Shown piece by piece: positions 8,313 through 11,654 of a stretch of 11,654 nucleotides of DNA. How positions within the stretch are numbered: the stretch's first letter is position 1; each line of letters opens with the position of its first letter. Position numbers and translations under genes: made by a program. The stretch covers positions 1 through 11,654 of the forward strand of contig DFEO01000109.1 in assembly GCA_002368715.1 (NCBI GenBank), given 5' to 3'. The notes beneath the pieces were generated by a model that was given only the letters and a program-made list of their open reading frames with translations, searched no databases and was not told where the DNA came from. The stretch is from Ruminococcus sp. UBA3800 (GTDB taxonomy: Bacteria; Bacillota; Clostridia; Oscillospirales; Ruminococcaceae).

Positions 8313-8344
8313 CCCCGCCGGCACAGCCCGTGTGCTCTTCGGGG
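8313..8344 (-). terminator. GC-rich two-part stem after the fusion-protein gene (possible terminator)
   Basis: CCCCG (8313-8317) pairs with CGGGG (8340-8344), enclosing GCACA (8321-8325) paired with TGTGC (8331-8335). The stem begins ten bases after the stop codon at 8355. No U tract follows on the minus strand, so it is an imperfect terminator. It also covers the expected -35 region of the next promoter, so it could act as an operator or insulating structure instead. Confidence 0.35.
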
Positions 8345-8354
8345 CAAAAAAACT

Positions 8355-9353
8355 TTAATTGAGGATTATCTCCTCACCGCCGACAAGCCCCGAGAGGATC
8401 TCTATATTTTTCCCGTCCTCGATGCCTGTTTCAACATCCTGCTCTATCTTTGCTCCGTCAATGAGCAGGTTCACAAACTTTCTTCCCCCAAGCTCTCTCA
8501 CAGCCTTCTGATCCACCACCACGGTGTCGGGTCTTGTGTAAACGTCGAACACGACCTGCACATCTCCGAAATCAAAAAGCTCCGAGTCCTCATCGGGAAG
8601 TATAACATAAACGAAATTGGAAAAATCGCCGTTGTCCACAGGGATTATGTCCTTGACAGTTCCCTGTGCGGAATGTGCTCCCTGTTCAAGAGAGACCCTT
8701 GTGCCGAAATTGACGTTATTGAGCGGATTGTCATAGACCGTCACACACAGATACTGCTGGGACAGGTCAGAGGTAAGACCCAGCAGATCGCCTTCTTTTA
8801 CCGGGCTGTTGACCGTCAACGGCTCTCTCCTCTGATAGACGTCGGTAAAGGTGCCGTCACAGGGCGCATATACCTTGTAGTCTTCCAGCGACTGAACAAG
8901 GCGGTCATATTTCATCTGCTCTATCTGAAGATCAAGCTCTGCCATTCTTATCTCATTGGCATTGTTCGAGTTTGCCTTCACGGTCGCAAGCGTCTGTTCT
9001 GCCTGGTCGAGCCTTATCTTCTCACGCTCTATCTCCTCGTCCACATCGTCCGTATAAAGCTCACACAGCAGGTCGCCCTCCTTGACATCGGACGGTGCCT
9101 GAACATATATCTCCTTTATAAGACCCGAAGCCTTGAACTTCACGCTCTCGCTGTATGGATAGGAATACTTGCCGGTCTCATAATATTTCTCGCTTATATT
9201 CGAGACCTCAGCCTTGACTGTTTTATAGGACACCTGCTTGGTTTCAAGGATAGGTATGTCGATCTGCTTGTCTTCCTTTTTATCGCCGCAGGAGCAAAGC
9301 CCCAGGCACATCACACCGGCACTGACAAGCGCCAAGACTCTGCCAAATCTCAT
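8355..9353 (-). CDS. HlyD/MacA-type membrane-fusion lipoprotein (efflux adaptor)
   Basis: The 332-residue product starts MRFGRVLALVSAGVMC and has a lipobox ending at Cys22 (LCSC), so it is a surface lipoprotein. It follows the membrane-fusion plan: a beta/lipoyl half (about 70-100, VKFKASGLIKEIYVQAPSDV), a coiled-coil hairpin (about 104-158), the second lipoyl half (about 160-195, VYAPCDGTFTDVYQRREPL), and beta-barrel and membrane-proximal domains to the end. In Gram-positive bacteria such adaptors usually work with a MacB-type ABC permease, yet no ABC gene is next to it here. GGGGAGG lies eight bases before the ATG at 9353; the upstream part of the frame overlaps the promoter. The substrate is unknown. 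Confidence 0.88.
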   Translation of the reverse strand: MRFGRVLALVSAGVMCLGLCSCGDKKEDKQIDIPILETKQVSYKTVKAEVSNISEKYYETGKYSYPYSESVKFKASGLIKEIYVQAPSDVKEGDLLCELYTDDVDEEIEREKIRLDQAEQTLATVKANSNNANEIRMAELDLQIEQMKYDRLVQSLEDYKVYAPCDGTFTDVYQRREPLTVNSPVKEGDLLGLTSDLSQQYLCVTVYDNPLNNVNFGTRVSLEQGAHSAQGTVKDIIPVDNGDFSNFVYVILPDEDSELFDFGDVQVVFDVYTRPDTVVVDQKAVRELGGRKFVNLLIDGAKIEQDVETGIEDGKNIEILSGLVGGEEIILN

Positions 9354-9396
9354 AAGACTGACCTCCCCTCGAAAAGCGAAACACCAATACATATTA

Positions 9397-9425
9397 ACTA
9401 TAACATTTTTTTCACGTTTTTTCAA
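9397..9425 (-). promoter_or_regulatory. Near-consensus promoter of the fusion-protein gene
   Basis: -35 TTGAAA (9425-9420, five of six) and -10 TATAGT (9402-9397, five of six) are 17 bases apart, with TG one base before the -10. Predicted start near 9390, leader about 37 bases. The spacer is A-rich and nearly identical to the one in front of the atp operon. This is the best-matched promoter in the window. Confidence 0.8.
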
Positions 9426-9454
9426 GAAGCGTTTTCTCTTTTGTAGACCTGCAC

Positions 9455-9482
9455 AAATCGACCCACTTTTATTCGTCGATTT
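9455..9482 (-). terminator. Hairpin directly after the hemW stop codon (probable terminator)
   Basis: AAATCGAC (9455-9462) and GTCGATTT (9475-9482) form a perfect eight-pair stem with a 12-base loop, immediately after the hemW TAA (9485-9483). On the minus strand the stem ends in UUU, then GUGC, so the U run is short. It is placed to end the lepA-hemW transcript before the next promoter at 9425. Confidence 0.5.
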
Positions 9483-10580
9483 TTAGCAAAGTTCGAGCTC
9501 GGCTATCACCGCATTGGAACACAAAAACCCTTTTTCGGTCAGTGAGAACCCATTTTCAGACAGCTTGCAAAGCCCGCTGCTTTCCAGCCGTTTTGCGCAT
9601 TCTCTTATGCGCCCTATCCGTTTTTCATCCGCACCCAGAAGCCCGAGCCTTTCAAAGCTCAGTCCCTCGCTCGTCCTTAACATCAGCAGGATATATTCCT
9701 CCGGCTTGTCCGGCTCCTCCTCCAAAACGGTGAGCCTGTGGCTGTCGACCCTTATATACTCAGCTGTGTCCTCATCGCAGAAAAAGCGTCTGTTTTCAAA
9801 AAACGAATGAGCCTTGCAGCCGAAGCCAAGATATTCTCTCCCCTGCCAATAGCGCAGATTGTGGCGTGAGCGTCTGCCGGGCACGGCAAAGTTTGATATC
9901 TCGTAATGCTCAAAGCCCTCGCTCCCAAGCTGTTTACACAGCGCAAGATACATATCCGCAAGCCTGTCGTCGTCCGCCTCTATGCCCTGCTCGAAAAAGG
10001 GTGTGCCCTCCTCAACAGAAAGCATATACGCCGAGATATGGCTTATCCCAAGGTCCGTCAGGCGCCCTGCCGTTGCAAGCATGGAGTCCGTGTCCTGGAG
10101 AGGGATACCGAGCATCATATCGCACGAGATGTTCTCAAAGCCTGCCGTCCTTGCATTTGTGACAGCGGATACGGCTTTTTCGCTGTTATGGATCCGCCCG
10201 AGAGCCGAAAGCTCCCTGTCGTCCAGCGACTGTACCCCGAAGCTTATCCTGTTAAAGCCTGCCGCCCTTAGCGTTTCCAGCTTCCGAAGGTCCGCCGAGT
10301 CGGGGTTGGCTTCAACGGTGACCTCGGCATCACCGTCAAGCTCAAACGCCTCTTTCACCGCATCGAATATCCTGACAAGCTGTCCGCTCTCAAGAGCCGT
10401 TGGCGTGCCGCCTCCGAAATAAACGGTGTCGCACCCGATACCTTTGCCCTCAAACGAAAGAATGTCTTTGCAGAGTGCCTCGGTATAAGACTCTTTCACA
10501 TCCTCGTCTGCGGCAGAGGAATAAAACGAACAATAAGCGCATTTTCGCACACAGAACGGGATATGGATGTAGACACCCAC
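9483..10580 (-). CDS. hemW: HemW-type radical SAM heme chaperone
   Basis: HemW proteins bind heme and an iron-sulfur cluster and pass heme to target proteins; they were long annotated as oxygen-independent coproporphyrinogen oxidase. From the GTG at 10580 the protein has 365 residues. The radical SAM CxxxCxxC is at C10, C14 and C17 (IPFCVRKCAYCSFYS). The residue after the next position is Phe, so the fourth cysteine of true HemN (CxxxCxxCxC) is absent. GGGTPT (56-61) and the HemW-type HNLRYW signature are present. The start is uncertain: GTG at 10580 gives MGVYIHIPFC and follows the upstream stop after four bases, while in-frame TTG codons at 10595 and 10619 would add 5 or 13 residues and overlap that gene. 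Confidence 0.93.
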   Translation of the reverse strand: MGVYIHIPFCVRKCAYCSFYSSAADEDVKESYTEALCKDILSFEGKGIGCDTVYFGGGTPTALESGQLVRIFDAVKEAFELDGDAEVTVEANPDSADLRKLETLRAAGFNRISFGVQSLDDRELSALGRIHNSEKAVSAVTNARTAGFENISCDMMLGIPLQDTDSMLATAGRLTDLGISHISAYMLSVEEGTPFFEQGIEADDDRLADMYLALCKQLGSEGFEHYEISNFAVPGRRSRHNLRYWQGREYLGFGCKAHSFFENRRFFCDEDTAEYIRVDSHRLTVLEEEPDKPEEYILLMLRTSEGLSFERLGLLGADEKRIGRIRECAKRLESSGLCKLSENGFSLTEKGFLCSNAVIAELELC

Positions 10581-10584
10581 TCTC

Positions 10585-11055
10585 TTATCTGTCAAAGCTG
10601 TCACCGTCCTCGTCTTCAAAAGCGCTGTCGATATAGCGTTCAGTGCGCTCGCTGTTGGCTCTTATCCGCCTGACCGCCACCCGAAGAATGGCAGAGAGGA
10701 ACAGAAGAAAATACAAAAGCACCGCTGTCAGCCAGAAAAACCCGGCCTGTTTAAGATCCAGCTGGAAGTAATCGGAGTTTTTTTCGAGCCACCCCTTGAC
10801 CGCATTGTGTATGGGCGCAGAAAGGACGATACCGAAAGCCACCGTATAGGCTATAAACGCAGCTATGCCCACAAAGGCAGGCTTTGTTTCCAGCGGATAG
10901 AACTTGACGCCCACAAAGGTTATCCAGCCGAACAGCAGCATCAGGGCAAACCATTGGGACACATTGGCATATATCTCGTAGGCAAAGGGAACAGCCGCCG
11001 CCCCGGGAAGCCCGAACATCAGCGAAAGCTTCATTGCCCTTTTCATCTGCTCCAA
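10585..11055 (-). CDS. Four-span membrane protein between lepA and hemW, unknown function
   Basis: The 156-residue product has about four membrane spans (10-28, 34-51, 59-80, 104-126), then a basic stretch (VRRIRANSERTER, 128-140) and an acidic tail (EDEDGDSFDR), both probably cytoplasmic. I know no family for it. The start is a TTG at 11055 with a perfect AAGGAGG seven bases upstream; the ATG at 11046 is 16 bases from that site and is the alternative, losing three residues. The next gene, hemW, begins about four bases after its stop, so translation of hemW probably depends on it. Confidence 0.82.
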   Translation of the reverse strand: MEQMKRAMKLSLMFGLPGAAAVPFAYEIYANVSQWFALMLLFGWITFVGVKFYPLETKPAFVGIAAFIAYTVAFGIVLSAPIHNAVKGWLEKNSDYFQLDLKQAGFFWLTAVLLYFLLFLSAILRVAVRRIRANSERTERYIDSAFEDEDGDSFDR

Positions 11056-11071
11056 AGCGGCACCTCCTTCT

Positions 11072-11527
11072 TCAGATACCGGTCAGCATCACGGCAGAGA
11101 CTGCCGTGGCGGCACCTGCCGCAAGAGCCAGAAAGAACCCCGCAAAGGTGCTCAGCACCGCATTCGGGTCAAAAACTATCGGCTCTTTGTTTTTTCTTTC
11201 ACACACATAAACACTGCATCGTCTTCCCTCGGTATAAAGCTGTTTTCTCATAACGACCTCACATGGGAAGGCATTTGCATATATATTCCCGTCCACCTCA
11301 TAATATGCGGTGGGGTAATTATATTTTTCGCTTGTCCTGACCCCGCAGACCGCCGCTGTCACCTTTTTCGAGCGCAGTATCCGCAAAGCACAGAACACAA
11401 AATAGCCTGTCAGCAAAAAGAAGCCCAGCGCCAGGACCCCCAGCAGCACCGCACCTATCATTGAAAGCGGCACGCCGGCTATTGCAGCAAGGGCTGTGAG
11501 CACAATGATAACTATAACTATCTCCAT
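11072..11527 (-). CDS. Small membrane protein with a DUF3592-like domain
   Basis: The 151-residue product has two or three hydrophobic spans near the N-terminus (about 2-18 and 24-50), a soluble domain (about 52-122) and a last span (about 125-149). The soluble part runs SKKVTAAVCGVRTSEKY, then YYEVDGNIYANAFPCE, then a short strand-rich end. This is like DUF3592-type domains, which sit between two membrane helices and have no known function. AGGAG precedes the ATG at 11527 by about six bases. It lies 23 bases after lepA and 16 before the next gene, so it belongs to the same operon. The family assignment is tentative. Confidence 0.82.
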   Translation of the reverse strand: MEIVIVIIVLTALAAIAGVPLSMIGAVLLGVLALGFFLLTGYFVFCALRILRSKKVTAAVCGVRTSEKYNYPTAYYEVDGNIYANAFPCEVVMRKQLYTEGRRCSVYVCERKNKEPIVFDPNAVLSTFAGFFLALAAGAATAVSAVMLTGI

Positions 11528-11550
11528 AGGCTTCTCCTGTCAGTTTCTCA

Positions 11551-11654
11551 TCACTCGTCAAGCTTGAGCACGGACATGAACGCCTCCTGGGGAACGGATA
11601 CCGAGCCCAGCTGGCGCATACGCTTTTTACCCTCCTTCTGCTTTTCGAGCAGCT
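11551..11654 (-). CDS. lepA: Elongation factor 4 (LepA), C-terminal 33 residues (partial)
   Basis: LepA is a ribosome-bound GTPase that back-translocates or helps remodel stalled ribosomes. Only its end is in the window. The minus-strand frame reads [18 protein letters not shown] followed by [15 protein letters not shown] and TGA at 11553-11551. The [13 protein letters not shown] and VPQEAF-x-x-VLK pattern is the conserved LepA C-terminus that contacts tRNA and the peptidyl transferase centre. The rest lies beyond the right edge. lepA next to hemW is a common Firmicutes arrangement, which supports both names. Confidence 0.94.
   Translation of the reverse strand, partial: LLEKQKEGKKRMRQLGSVSVPQEAFMSVLKLDE

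Noticed and set aside
8265-9446. Plus-strand open frame of 393 codons opposite the fusion-lipoprotein gene, longer than the gene itself
   Set aside because: Its product has no recognisable domain and is rich in His, Leu, Tyr and Arg as expected for an antisense shadow. The minus-strand frame has a lipobox, a membrane-fusion domain order, a ribosome binding site and a promoter.
9483-10580. True oxygen-independent coproporphyrinogen III oxidase (HemN)
   Set aside because: The fourth cysteine of the HemN CxxxCxxCxC motif is replaced by Phe, and the HNLRYW signature points to the HemW family.
11319-11561. Minus-strand ATG frame overlapping the lepA stop and the next gene in another phase
   Set aside because: No suitable ribosome binding site and no hydrophobic or domain pattern. 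The in-phase gene at 11072-11527 has a good ribosome binding site and clear membrane spans.

Overview
The window is a chromosomal stretch of an anaerobic Firmicute, most probably a Clostridia member close to Ruminococcus (Oscillospiraceae). This rests on the canonical F-type ATP synthase operon order, strong GGAGG ribosome binding sites, the lepA/hemW neighbourhood, and secreted proteins of the style seen in gut and rumen Ruminococcus. The genus is inference from gene style, not from a database match. All genes that I accept lie on the minus strand, so the region reads from right to left.

Right end (about 9480-11654): the 3' end of lepA (elongation factor 4), two small membrane proteins of unknown role, and hemW, a radical SAM heme chaperone. 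They are spaced 23, 16 and about 4 bases apart and look like one operon ending at a hairpin directly after the hemW stop. The lepA-hemW association is common in Firmicutes; the two membrane genes are inserted into it.

Middle (about 5750-9430): four single genes for the cell envelope. They are an HlyD/MacA-type membrane-fusion lipoprotein with a near-consensus promoter but no visible transporter partner; a five-span membrane protein with an exported C-terminal domain; a secreted, C-terminally membrane-anchored protein with a carbohydrate-binding-like beta domain; and a small acidic lipoprotein with an 18-residue repeat. Recognisable promoters or terminators separate most of them.

Left end (1-5608): the ATP synthase operon atpI-atpB-atpE-atpF-atpH-atpA-atpG-atpD, cut inside atpD. 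An extended -10 promoter lies just upstream of atpI. The c subunit carries a complete sodium-binding signature, including a second carboxylate (E28 with E61, S62, T63, Y66), so the enzyme is predicted to be Na+-coupled. The atpB-atpE spacer has a GAAA-capped hairpin and a U7 tract before the atpE ribosome binding site, fitting the need for many c subunits.

No mobile element, CRISPR array, tRNA or rRNA was seen. I did not find a clearly new multi-gene system. The points most worth following are the two-carboxylate c subunit, a hairpin between a ribosome binding site and its start codon at 7270-7311, a shared core promoter sequence in front of atpI and the fusion-protein gene, an 11-codon ORF with a very strong ribosome binding site upstream of the atp promoter, and the two unknown membrane genes between lepA and hemW.
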